Notes under the pieces: generated by a model
The model's input: the letters and a program-made list of their open reading frames with translations, nothing else
What the model was told of the DNA's origin: nothing
Databases searched by the model: none
Source: Lyticum sinuosum
GTDB taxonomy: Bacteria > Pseudomonadota > Alphaproteobacteria > Rickettsiales > Midichloriaceae
Assembly: GCF_034471385.1 (NCBI RefSeq)
Contig: NZ_JARGYU010000001.1
Span: 186,001-250,000 of the forward strand
DNA length: 64,000 bases
Reading direction: 5' to 3'
In this document: in pieces, positions 54,871-63,344 of the stretch
Position numbering within the stretch: position 1 is the first letter of the stretch
Layout: each line of letters begins with the position of its first letter
Translations under genes and position numbers: made by a program

Positions 54871-54871
54871 A

Positions 54872-55927
54872 TTAAAATATTAAATCCAGTGGCCAGCGTG
54901 ATCTAGGGGCAAAATCATAATTTTTGTATAATTCAATTATATTATTAATATTCTTTTCATGATAATTAATATCACTATAAATCATTTCTATTCCTGCCCA
55001 AGCTATCATAGCTCCATTATCTGTACATAATGATAATGGTGGAATATGTAATTCGAGATTGTATTTGTAAGCTAAATTTTGTATCTCATCTCTAATATAT
55101 TTATTTGCAGCAACTCCTCCAGATACTACTAAGCTTTGAATAGGTATTTTTTTAGTTAAGAATATAGCATTTTTTAGTCTTCCAACTATAATTTTAGCAA
55201 CTGTTGATTGAAATGATGCACAAATATCAGATATAAATTTTTTATTTATATTATTAGTATTTTTTATAATTATACGATTTACAGCTGTTTTTAATCCAGA
55301 GAACGAAAAATTACAATGATCTGTATTAGCAAATGGTTCTGGTAAATTATAAGATTTAGTATCTCCAGTGAGTGCAGCTTTTTCTACTGATGGTCCTCCA
55401 GGATAATTTAGACCTAACATCTTTGCCACTTTATCAAATGCTTCTCCAGCGGCATCATCAAGAGTTTGTCCTAAGATATGATATTTTAATGCGGAATAAA
55501 CGACAGCAATTATACAATGTCCTCCTGAAACTAACAGTAGAAGATATGGAAAACTTATATTTTTAATTAATCTAGGTGTTAAAGCATGACCCACAAGGTG
55601 ATTTACTGGAATACATGGTATAGATAATCCGGATGCTATACCTTTAGCTACCATAATACCAGTGATGAGACCACCAACGAGTCCAGGTCCTGTTGTAACT
55701 GCAATAGCATCTATATTATTCCAACTATTTAATCCACTTTTAATTAAAGTATTATTTATAATCTCTGGAAGTTTAGCCATATGATCTCTTGCTGCAATTT
55801 CAGGTACAACTCCTCCATATTCTTGATGATTTTGACTATGAACAATATGACTTAGTATTTTTCTATTACTTTGAACAATTGCTGCTGCTGTTTCATCACA
55901 GCTTGTTTCTATACCTAGTATAGTTAT
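54872..55927 (-). CDS. tsaD: tRNA threonylcarbamoyladenosine transferase TsaD, no canonical start codon
   Basis: The protein shows the ASKHA-fold TsaD motifs: LGIETSCDETAAAIV at the N-terminus, HSQNHQEYGGVVPEIAARDHM with the metal-binding His, VTTGPGLVGGLITGIMVAKG, PCIPVNHLVGHALTPRL, LLLVSGGHCII, and DNGAMIAWAGIEM. TsaD transfers threonylcarbamoyl to A37 of ANN-reading tRNAs with TsaB/TsaE. The frame is closed by TAA at 55969-55967, and no ATG, GTG or TTG lies between it and the LGIETS motif. The first such codon is ATG 55780, which would delete about 50 essential residues. I placed the start at ATA 55927 (…ATA ACT ATA CTA GGT), where relatives have M-x-x-L-G-I-E. An ATT at 55954 is another option. 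Confidence 0.8.
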   Translation of the reverse strand: MTILGIETSCDETAAAIVQSNRKILSHIVHSQNHQEYGGVVPEIAARDHMAKLPEIINNTLIKSGLNSWNNIDAIAVTTGPGLVGGLITGIMVAKGIASGLSIPCIPVNHLVGHALTPRLIKNISFPYLLLLVSGGHCIIAVVYSALKYHILGQTLDDAAGEAFDKVAKMLGLNYPGGPSVEKAALTGDTKSYNLPEPFANTDHCNFSFSGLKTAVNRIIIKNTNNINKKFISDICASFQSTVAKIIVGRLKNAIFLTKKIPIQSLVVSGGVAANKYIRDEIQNLAYKYNLELHIPPLSLCTDNGAMIAWAGIEMIYSDINYHEKNINNIIELYKNYDFAPRSRWPLDLIF

Positions 55928-56047
55928 TATAGGTGAGTGTGAAGTTATACGAATATAGTTATTAGATTATTGGCATTCATAAACTTTTATAATATAAATG
56001 CATTTAATTTTAATTAATTATTTATTTTTTTTAAAATAAATTAGATA

Positions 56048-59000
56048 ATGAATAATAATCAAATTTTAAATAACAAAAAATTTAATTTCTCTGATTTATA
56101 TAATTACGAGGGATTGTTATCAATACATAAAGATTTTTTACAATTTATTAAAGATATTAATCCTGAATTATATCTTTTATATATTAAAATTCAATCTCAA
56201 ATTAAAGAAAAATCTGAATTTAATAATGAACAAATTTTTCAAATTAAAGAAGAAAATTTTTCATTAAATCAAGAAAATATTAGTACTAGTGGTATTGGTG
56301 GTATTAATACATTTGAATCAGAAACATTTTTATTTGATGAATCAGATTTATTAATAAAATTAGCTCCTTTATTAGAGTTATATATATCTGATCTTTTTGG
56401 TATAAATAATGATATTAGTGCACTTTTTATGAGAGATCTAGATTTATCTACAATTCAAAAGTGTAGAAAAACATTTATTCAAAAAAGAGTTCCATATCTT
56501 AATAAATTAAATTTACCAGATTATCAAATATCAGAAGAAAAATTATCTGAATTGGGTATAAAATGGAATGATTTTAGTGAAAATATTATAGAGAATTATA
56601 AAAATAATTCTGATTATATATTAAAATATACATCAAAAAATGAGAAGCTAAAATTAAAAAATAACGTAGAATTTGAATTGAAATTTTCACAAAAAGCCTT
56701 ATCTCTTACTGATAATTCCTCTGAATTACCTTATTTTTTGAGTTATGCTTTCTGGGCAATAAATGATATAAATGGTCAAAAAAGACATAAAAATAGCCAA
56801 TTATTTTATTTAATAAAATCTCGTGATTATCAAAAATTAATTCCTGAATTAATATCAGAAAGCTGGAATTTTGATAAAGAAACTAACATAAATGAAAAAA
56901 GAACTAAAAATCAAGAAAACAATGAAGAAACTAACATAAATGAAAAAAGAACTAAAAATCAAGAAAACAATGAAGAAACTAACATAAATGATTTAAATTC
57001 AGTTAGAACAATAACTTTATCAGAAAATATACTTCATAATAGATATGGATTTTTTCATAATGATTATGAAATGACTGATGAAAAATCAAGTATGAATGCG
57101 CATCATTGTTTATTTTGTCATAATAGAGAAAAAGATTCATGTTCAAAGGGTATGACGGTACCTATAAAACATAATAATAAAAATAATGATAATATATCAA
57201 AAAATATAAATAATAATCATTATTCAGTAAATAATAATATAAATTCTACTAAATCATACATGAAAAATCCGTTAGGTATTGATTTATTTGGATGTCCTCT
57301 AGATGAAAAAATATCAGAAATGAATTTTTTGAAAACTAAAGGTAACATTATTGGTGCCTTAGCCATTGCAATGGTTGATAATCCATTACTTGCAGCAACA
57401 GGTCATAGAATATGTAATGATTGTACTAATTCTTGCATTTACCAGACAAAAGATCCTGTAGATATTCCTCTTATTGAAACGAGTATTTTCGATGATACTT
57501 TGAATTTGCCATGGGGTTTTGAGATATATAGTTTACTTACAAGATGGAATCCTCTTAATATAAAATATCCATTACCATTACCAAGTTACGACTCCGACTC
57601 TGCACCAACGATTTTAGTTGTAGGGGCTGGTCCTGCAGGTTTTACAATAGCATATTATTTATTAAGATTTGGAATAAAAGTTGTACTAATTGATGGATGC
57701 AAAATAGAGCCTTTACCATCAAAATGGATAGATCCAGATAAATATAATAATAATAATTATAATCAGTATAATAATAATTATATAAATAAAAATACTGATA
57801 TTAATACAAATAATATCGATATTGATAAAAATAATAATATATTTCATCAAATAATTAATATAAATGAAATATTTGGAAATTTAAACGACCGTCAGCCTGA
57901 AGGTTTTGGTGGTGTTATGGAATATGGTATAACAGCCAGATGGAATAAAAATTATTTACGAGTAATTAGAATTATTCTTGAAAGAGATAAAAATTTTCGT
58001 CTATATGGAAGTATTTTTTTTGGAAAAACAATAACTTATAAAAAAATTGTTGAATTAGGATTTGATCATTTAGTTTTAGCATTAGGAGCAGGAACACCAC
58101 GATTACCAACATATCAAGGTAAAGTATTAGATAATATTTTAGCTAACGGAGTACGTACGGCTTCAGATTTTTTGATGAGTCTTCAAACTATGAATCATAC
58201 TCATAAAAATAGTACTGCTAGTCTTCAAATAGAATTACCAATTTTAGTTATTGGCGGTGGATTAACAGCAGTAGATGCAGCAGCAGAAAGTTTAAATTAT
58301 TATGCTTTTCAAGTTGAAAAATTTGCAGAAAGGAATGATATAATTAATCAAAAAAAAAATATAAATATAAAAAATAATAACAAATATTCTAGAAATACAG
58401 AAGATAACAGTAAATATTCTAGAAATACAGAAGATAATAGTAAATATTCTAGAAATACAGAAAATAACAGTAAATATTCTAGAAATACAGAAGATAACAG
58501 TGAAGATTCTAGAAATACAGAAGATAACAGTGAAGATTCTAGAAATACAGAAAATAACAGTGAAGATTCTAGAAATACAGGAGATAACAGTGAAGATTCT
58601 AGAAATACAGAAAATAACAGTGAAGATTCTAGAAATACAGAAAATAACAGTGAAGATTCTAGAAATACAGAAGATAACAGTGAAGATTCTAGAAATACAG
58701 AAGAATTACAATTATCTTCAATATTTCTTGATCATGCTAATAAACTTAAACAAAATCCAGAAAAACAAAGAAAATTATTAAAAGAATTTGGTGGATGTTC
58801 TATTTTATATAGAAAAAGAATGATAGATTCTCCTGCGTATAGGTATAATCATAAAGAGCTTTTTGAAGCAATCAAAGAAGGAGTAGAATTTATTGAAAAC
58901 GTTGAAGTAGTTAAAATATCTGTCAATAAGTATGGAAAATGCTGTGGTTTAGAATGTATTGATATAAATCAAATAAGATTTTCAATTTTAGGCAAGACTA

Positions 59001-60346
59001 TATTAATAGCTGTTGGTATTGAAAACTTTCAATTAGATAGAATAATATCAAAAGATAATACAAAAATATCTGATGATAAAATAGATTTAGAAAATATTAA
59101 CAATAATAATATTAATATAAAAAACTTTTCAAAAAATAAAATATTTGAATTATCTGAAATATCTCCTGTAAAAACAAGTATTATTGGAGATATGCATCCA
59201 TTATACACTGGAAGTGTTGTTAAAGCGATGAATAGTGCTAAAAAAGCTGCTTTAGAAATATATTTTTCACACAAACATAAATTTTCATATACAAATTTAT
59301 TGAAATCTAATAATTTAACTAATTTTCAAAATATATTTTCTTTTTTTGATAAAAATTTATTAAGTTTTGTAAAAAGTATAAAAATTATCAAGAATGATAA
59401 AATTATTAACAATAATGATTTTAATAGTGATTTAAATGGTATTATAGAATTAAAAGTTTATTCTCCTATTGCAGCAGAAAATTTTCATCCTGGTCAATTT
59501 TTTCGTTTACAATCATATTCTAATGATCATTTTAATCCATTATTTATGGAACCATTAGCTCTTACAGGAGTTGCTATAGAAAATGGAGTAATAACATTTC
59601 ATATATTACAAATTGGTGCAACATCAAGTATTTGTCGGTATATTGTACCAGGACAGTCTGTAGCTCTTATGGGTCCTAGTGGGACTCCAACTCAGATTGT
59701 TAAGAATCAAACAGTGATGTTAGTAGGTGGTGGAGTAGGTAATGCAGTTCTTTTATCTATAGCTTCAAGCATGAAATCTAATGGATGTAAAATTATATAT
59801 TTCTCTGGTTATAGGAAATTATATGATAAACCAAAAATATATGATATTGATGCAGATATTGTAGTTTGGAGTTGTGAAGAAGGAATTATTCCTATTAACA
59901 ATAAAAATGATATTTCATTTCAAGGAAATATTATTCAATCTATTGAATTATATCATAAATATTGTCAAAAATTAGATACAAAATCTAGATCTATTAGATT
60001 ACCAATATACTTAACTGATATTGATAGAATATTTGTTGCAGGATCTGCATCTATGATGGGTGCTGTTGCTGAATCCAGGAAAAATGGATATTTATCTACA
60101 GTATTAAAGAAAAATCATGAAGCATATGCATCTGTAAATTCACCAATGCAATGTATGATGGGTGGAATATGTGGACAATGCTTACAAGCAGATTATAATC
60201 CAGATTCAAACGAAGTAAAATATATTTTTAGTTGTATAAATCAAGATCAGAAATTAGATAGAATTGATTTTAAATTACTTAAAAATCGCTTAAGTCAGAA
60301 TTCTCTTATAGAAAAACAAAATTTAATTTGGATAAATTTATTATGA
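56048..60346 (+). CDS. Giant fused flavo/iron-sulfur oxidoreductase (GltD/SudA-like plus PyrK/NfnA-like)
   Basis: A 1432-residue protein. Residues 1-~340 are unrecognised and Asn/Lys/Glu-rich, with a doubled 16-residue repeat (278-309). Next comes a GltD-type Fe-S domain: HHCLFCHNREKDSC (about 352-365), LFGCPLDEKISEM (about 412) and CNDCTNSCIY (about 456). The FAD/NAD domain has PTILVVGAGPAGF (519-531), GFGGVMEYGITARW (about 619) and LVIGGGLTAVDAAAE (734-748). An 11-copy decapeptide repeat interrupts it at 777-886, then SIIGDMHPLYTGSVV (about 1044). The C-terminal third is PyrK/ferredoxin reductase-like: AENFHPGQFFRLQ (about 1145), VMLVGGGVGNAVLLSI (1223), and a [2Fe-2S] CMMGGICGQC (about 1368). 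NAD(P)H:ferredoxin-type transhydrogenation is inferred. The substrate is unknown. Confidence 0.75.
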   Translation: MNNNQILNNKKFNFSDLYNYEGLLSIHKDFLQFIKDINPELYLLYIKIQSQIKEKSEFNNEQIFQIKEENFSLNQENISTSGIGGINTFESETFLFDESDLLIKLAPLLELYISDLFGINNDISALFMRDLDLSTIQKCRKTFIQKRVPYLNKLNLPDYQISEEKLSELGIKWNDFSENIIENYKNNSDYILKYTSKNEKLKLKNNVEFELKFSQKALSLTDNSSELPYFLSYAFWAINDINGQKRHKNSQLFYLIKSRDYQKLIPELISESWNFDKETNINEKRTKNQENNEETNINEKRTKNQENNEETNINDLNSVRTITLSENILHNRYGFFHNDYEMTDEKSSMNAHHCLFCHNREKDSCSKGMTVPIKHNNKNNDNISKNINNNHYSVNNNINSTKSYMKNPLGIDLFGCPLDEKISEMNFLKTKGNIIGALAIAMVDNPLLAATGHRICNDCTNSCIYQTKDPVDIPLIETSIFDDTLNLPWGFEIYSLLTRWNPLNIKYPLPLPSYDSDSAPTILVVGAGPAGFTIAYYLLRFGIKVVLIDGCKIEPLPSKWIDPDKYNNNNYNQYNNNYINKNTDINTNNIDIDKNNNIFHQIININEIFGNLNDRQPEGFGGVMEYGITARWNKNYLRVIRIILERDKNFRLYGSIFFGKTITYKKIVELGFDHLVLALGAGTPRLPTYQGKVLDNILANGVRTASDFLMSLQTMNHTHKNSTASLQIELPILVIGGGLTAVDAAAESLNYYAFQVEKFAERNDIINQKKNINIKNNNKYSRNTEDNSKYSRNTEDNSKYSRNTENNSKYSRNTEDNSEDSRNTEDNSEDSRNTENNSEDSRNTGDNSEDSRNTENNSEDSRNTENNSEDSRNTEDNSEDSRNTEELQLSSIFLDHANKLKQNPEKQRKLLKEFGGCSILYRKRMIDSPAYRYNHKELFEAIKEGVEFIENVEVVKISVNKYGKCCGLECIDINQIRFSILGKTILIAVGIENFQLDRIISKDNTKISDDKIDLENINNNNINIKNFSKNKIFELSEISPVKTSIIGDMHPLYTGSVVKAMNSAKKAALEIYFSHKHKFSYTNLLKSNNLTNFQNIFSFFDKNLLSFVKSIKIIKNDKIINNNDFNSDLNGIIELKVYSPIAAENFHPGQFFRLQSYSNDHFNPLFMEPLALTGVAIENGVITFHILQIGATSSICRYIVPGQSVALMGPSGTPTQIVKNQTVMLVGGGVGNAVLLSIASSMKSNGCKIIYFSGYRKLYDKPKIYDIDADIVVWSCEEGIIPINNKNDISFQGNIIQSIELYHKYCQKLDTKSRSIRLPIYLTDIDRIFVAGSASMMGAVAESRKNGYLSTVLKKNHEAYASVNSPMQCMMGGICGQCLQADYNPDSNEVKYIFSCINQDQKLDRIDFKLLKNRLSQNSLIEKQNLIWINLL
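56879..56989 (+). repeat. 48-bp in-frame duplication in the oxidoreductase gene
   Basis: Two exact 48-base units (56879-56926 and 56927-56974) plus a 15-base partial encode a doubled ETNINEKRTKNQENNE followed by ETNIN. It lies in the unrecognised N-terminal part, before the Fe-S domain. The copies look identical, so the duplication is recent or homogenised. Confidence 0.85.
58376..58705 (+). repeat. 11-copy, 30-bp in-frame minisatellite in the oxidoreductase gene
   Basis: Eleven contiguous 30-base units encode the decapeptide N-S/N-K/E-Y/D-SRNTE/G-D/N/E. The first four units read KYSRNT and the last seven EDSRNT, which suggests two rounds of expansion. Every unit contains TCTAGAAATACAG. The array sits between the second nucleotide-binding motif and CSILYRKR, probably as a surface loop. 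Copy-number change in multiples of three bases keeps the frame. Confidence 0.92.
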
Positions 60347-60386
60347 ATACATATTTATTAATTATTTTAAATTTATATTATTTATA

Positions 60387-60571
60387 TTACATATTTATAT
60401 TTTTTATCCATTTTACAATAGTTTGATTAATAATTACTATAAAATCAATACGTATTGACCATAAATTTATATTAATATACTTATCATCAGCAATTACTTC
60501 ATTAATAAAATTAGTTACAAAATTAGGTATATTAATGCTATTTTTAATTATTCTAAGGATCGTTATAAAGA
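60387..60571 (-). pseudogene. Displaced C-terminal part of yraN (other reading frame)
   Basis: In the frame one base off from the yraN frame, this stretch encodes IFITILRIIKNSINIPNF and then YININLWSIRIDFIVIINQT, which matches the YraN family's closing R-F-D-V-V strand. Removing one A from the A6 tract (T6 on the plus strand, 60572-60577) joins the two frames into one protein of about 185 residues. The gene is therefore a frameshifted yraN, or it is read by slippage on the A-tract. A sequencing error is the alternative. Confidence 0.6.
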
Positions 60572-60975
60572 TTTTTTCCGTTATATAATTTATCAATAAA
60601 TTCTTTTAATTCAGAAATAAAAATTTCTGCACATTGATAAATTTTTTTTAATTGACTATACCTAATTATATTATGAATTATATTATTATATTTATCTGAT
60701 TCTATAAAATTAGAAAATTTATTTGTGATTTCATGTGGATTTTTACTTAAATTTAGACTTTTACGACCTTTTACTTCAACAATAAGAAACTCTTTTTTGA
60801 TATTATTAAAAAGTATTAAATCTATTTCTCCGATACCAAATTTTTTATATCTTCTACATAATACTTTATATCCTTTATTTTCTAAAAATTCCGCAGCAAT
60901 ATTTTCAGCAATTAAACCATATTTAAAATTAATAGATTTTTTACTTTTATTTTTTATCATATTTTCGATTATCAA
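60553..60975 (-). CDS. yraN: YraN (UPF0102) endonuclease-like protein, N-terminal frame
   Basis: A 140-residue frame with the YraN core: YGLIAENIAAEFLENKGYKVLCRRYKK near 19-45 (in pieces), FGIGEIDLILFNN near 46-58 with the nuclease-fold Glu-x-Asp, and EFLIVEVKGRKSLNL near 62-76 with the E-V-K. YraN proteins have a Holliday-junction-resolvase-like fold and unclear function. The frame ends early at NGKNLYNDP, while the expected final RFDVV strand lies in the neighbouring frame after an A6 tract (60577-60572). The start could also be the Met at 60960. It stands alone on the minus strand between the giant oxidoreductase (convergent) and hemH. Confidence 0.72.
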   Translation of the reverse strand: MIIENMIKNKSKKSINFKYGLIAENIAAEFLENKGYKVLCRRYKKFGIGEIDLILFNNIKKEFLIVEVKGRKSLNLSKNPHEITNKFSNFIESDKYNNIIHNIIRYSQLKKIYQCAEIFISELKEFIDKLYNGKNLYNDP

Positions 60976-61200
60976 TAATCTTATATATACTTTCTTATAT
61001 ATACTTATATACTAATAAAAATCCCTAAAATTTTATACAACTACAATAGATAGAATATAGGAAGTATTGCTATAATTATAACTGTTTTTATTTATCTTTC
61101 TTATTTATTAATTATTATATAAAATAAAATTAAATATTAATTTGGATTGTATATTATATATAAATTTTAGATAATATATAAAAAATATAATAATATTAGT

Positions 61201-61253
61201 AAAATAGTTTTTGATTATAACTCAAAATTCATAATTCTATTAAAAACTATTTT
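61201..61253 (-). terminator. Inverted repeat at the 3' end of hemH
   Basis: AAAATAGTTTTT (61201-61212) and AAAAACTATTTT (61242-61253) are exact reverse complements over 12 bases with a 29-base loop. On the hemH transcript the first arm overlaps the last codons and stop. T-rich sequence follows at about 61160-61180. Termination is possible but the loop is long. Confidence 0.4.
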
Positions 61254-62547
61254 TTACTAGATCTATTAAACAATTTATATAATTAGGTTCTATACTCAAT
61301 GTTTTAGCCCTAATATAATAAGGAATTTGATTATCTTCTGCTATTTGAGCATAATCAATATCTAATTCAACTAATGTCTCGGAATGCTCAGATACAAATG
61401 AAATAGGAACAATAATAATTCCTTGTTTTTCTTTGCTTGCTTGTACAATTTCATCTTCTGTGTTAGGACCAAGCCATTTCACAAAACTAGCTCCTACTTT
61501 GCTCTGATAGCATAATTTATAATTTAAATTTTTATTATATCCTCCCTCTCTACATTTTTTATGTAATTCTTTCATAATTAATTCTATACACATCTTCATT
61601 TGATTTTCATAAGGGTCACCACTATCTATCATTTTTTGTGGTAATCCATGTGCTGAAAATAATATAAGTGGTAGTGATTTTGATTTACATAGTTTATCAG
61701 AATTTACAACTTCAATCAGTATAGAATAAAGAATTTTTACATGAGATTTGATGAAAAGATGGTGCCAAAAATGACATTCAATCGTTTTTACCGATATTTT
61801 TTTATGAAAATTCTTATTAATTAAGCTAATTAATTCTTTTATAGAAGAACCAGAAGTTGAATTTGAAAATTGTGGGTAAAGAGGTAATATAATTATTTCA
61901 TCAGGATTATATTCCAATAAATTGTAGATAACATCTTTTGCAGACGGTTTTGTATAACGCATTGCAATAAATACTTTATAGTGATTTTTATAGTCTTCTT
62001 TTTTGTTATTTTCTTTTTGCTTATTTATTCTGTTTAAAAAGACATTTTTATCTTTATCTATTTGAGGATCTTGTTTTTGTAAAAATGGTGATAATTTCTT
62101 TTTTTTTTCTTGATTTATATTATAAATTTTAAAATAATCATTATATATCTCTGAATATAGTTTTTTTTCTAATTTTATTTTTTTATTATTTTCATCCAAT
62201 TTATTATTATTTTTATTATTTTCATCTAATTTATCATTTAATTCATCATCATGAGTTTCAAAAGTTTTTTCATTATCAACTCTATTTAGCATTACTTCTA
62301 GAGATATGGCTTGTGCACTTGTTTCTTCTAATATTGGTGATTTACCATTAATTTTTTGATAAATCAATTTTGCTTTTTTTGTTCGTAGTTTTGATATTAT
62401 TTTTGCTATTATCCATCGTAATGGATTTCTTAAATTAAGAATCGCTGGATCATAAAAAAGGTTAAATAAGAATTTATTAACTTCTTTCAATGATGATGGT
62501 CCTCCAAGATTGCACAAAATTACAGCAATTTTCTTATTTATAGACAT
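61240..62547 (-). CDS. hemH: Ferrochelatase, with a large low-complexity insertion
   Basis: A 435-residue HemH against the usual 320-350. Landmarks are AVILCNLGGPSSLKEVNKFLFNLF near 8-31 (in pieces), FYDPAILNLRNPLRW, and after the insertion FIAMRYTKPSAKDVIYNL near 192-209, LPLYPQFSNSTSGSS near 220-234, and the proximal His in LILFSAHGLPQKMIDSGDPYENQ near 296-318. The Glu-bearing IIVPISFVSEHSETLVELD lies near 378-396. The enzyme inserts ferrous iron into protoporphyrin IX. Residues ~95-185 are Asn/Lys/Glu-rich (with NKLDENNKK repeats) and have no counterpart in normal HemH. The gene is followed by the 12-base inverted repeat and preceded by rsmD. Confidence 0.93.
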   Translation of the reverse strand: MSINKKIAVILCNLGGPSSLKEVNKFLFNLFYDPAILNLRNPLRWIIAKIISKLRTKKAKLIYQKINGKSPILEETSAQAISLEVMLNRVDNEKTFETHDDELNDKLDENNKNNNKLDENNKKIKLEKKLYSEIYNDYFKIYNINQEKKKKLSPFLQKQDPQIDKDKNVFLNRINKQKENNKKEDYKNHYKVFIAMRYTKPSAKDVIYNLLEYNPDEIIILPLYPQFSNSTSGSSIKELISLINKNFHKKISVKTIECHFWHHLFIKSHVKILYSILIEVVNSDKLCKSKSLPLILFSAHGLPQKMIDSGDPYENQMKMCIELIMKELHKKCREGGYNKNLNYKLCYQSKVGASFVKWLGPNTEDEIVQASKEKQGIIIVPISFVSEHSETLVELDIDYAQIAEDNQIPYYIRAKTLSIEPNYINCLIDLVKNSF

Positions 62548-62622
62548 GATTTTATAGATATTTTTATATTTTATAAGATATCACGGAGTTGATATAAATT
62601 AATTTTTATTACTTTATATTAT

Positions 62623-63225
62623 TTATAGATTCTGCCATAAAAAGTAATGAATATAAGTTTTTCCATAATTATCACAACGAACTTGTAATAATTTGTTATT
62701 ATTAATATTAACACTTGAATTATTAGTCTCACAAATAAAAACAGAATTATCACTAAAAACAGAGTTTTTTATTAAATTTTCAACTGATATGTTTATAATA
62801 GACTCAAATTCATCATATGGTGGATCAATAAATATAATATTATATTTACAATAAAAATTAGAGATTTTTGTGATATTTCCCAATATCACATTATAATCTT
62901 TATTTTTTAACATACCTAATTTTTCTGCATTATATTGAACTAAGCCAATTGATATTCTGCTTTTATCTATAAAACAAACCATTTCTGCTCCTCTAGATGC
63001 TGCCTCTAATCCGCATGATCCAGGACCAGAACAAATATCTAAAAATTTTGAAGAAACAATAGGTGGAAATTTCATATCATGCTCAAGTACATTGAATATA
63101 GCAGAACGTATTTTACTAGTTGTAGGTCTAAATATTTGCTTATTTGTATTATATTTATTTGTATTATATTTAGTTTTTATAATCTTATTTTTCCATCTAC
63201 CACCGATTATTCTAGTTAAACTCAT
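62623..63225 (-). CDS. rsmD: 16S rRNA (guanine966-N2)-methyltransferase
   Basis: The 200-residue RsmD opens with SLTRIIGGRWKNKIIKT, and includes FRPTTSKIRSAIFNVLEHD near 32-50. The SAM-binding motif is FLDICSGPGSCGLEAASRGAEMVCFIDKS near 62-90 (in pieces), with the amino-methyltransferase DPPY motif in IIFIDPPYDEFE near 129-140. It methylates G966 of 16S rRNA in the assembled small subunit. A doubled KYNTNKYNTNK segment (residues 19-29) precedes the core. Neighbours are hemH downstream and ribA upstream on the same strand, with no obvious functional link. Confidence 0.92.
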   Translation of the reverse strand: MSLTRIIGGRWKNKIIKTKYNTNKYNTNKQIFRPTTSKIRSAIFNVLEHDMKFPPIVSSKFLDICSGPGSCGLEAASRGAEMVCFIDKSRISIGLVQYNAEKLGMLKNKDYNVILGNITKISNFYCKYNIIFIDPPYDEFESIINISVENLIKNSVFSDNSVFICETNNSSVNINNNKLLQVRCDNYGKTYIHYFLWQNL

Positions 63226-63344
63226 TAATTATATAATATTATTTTATTAAATTGGTAAAAGTACAAATTAACTGATATAAGTTATTTATTATTTAGATAT
63301 TTAATATTAATTAAAATAGAAATTTTTTATCTAAATTAATTATT

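Noticed and set aside
58500..58781. A 93-codon frame over the minisatellite with a repeating KILEIQKITV pattern
   Set aside because: It is the out-of-frame reading of the 30-bp repeats within the oxidoreductase. The main frame continues with conserved motifs on both sides.
60387..60596. A separate small gene with its own ATG after yraN
   Set aside because: The sequence matches the end of the YraN domain and joins the upstream frame by one base, so it is the displaced C-terminus.
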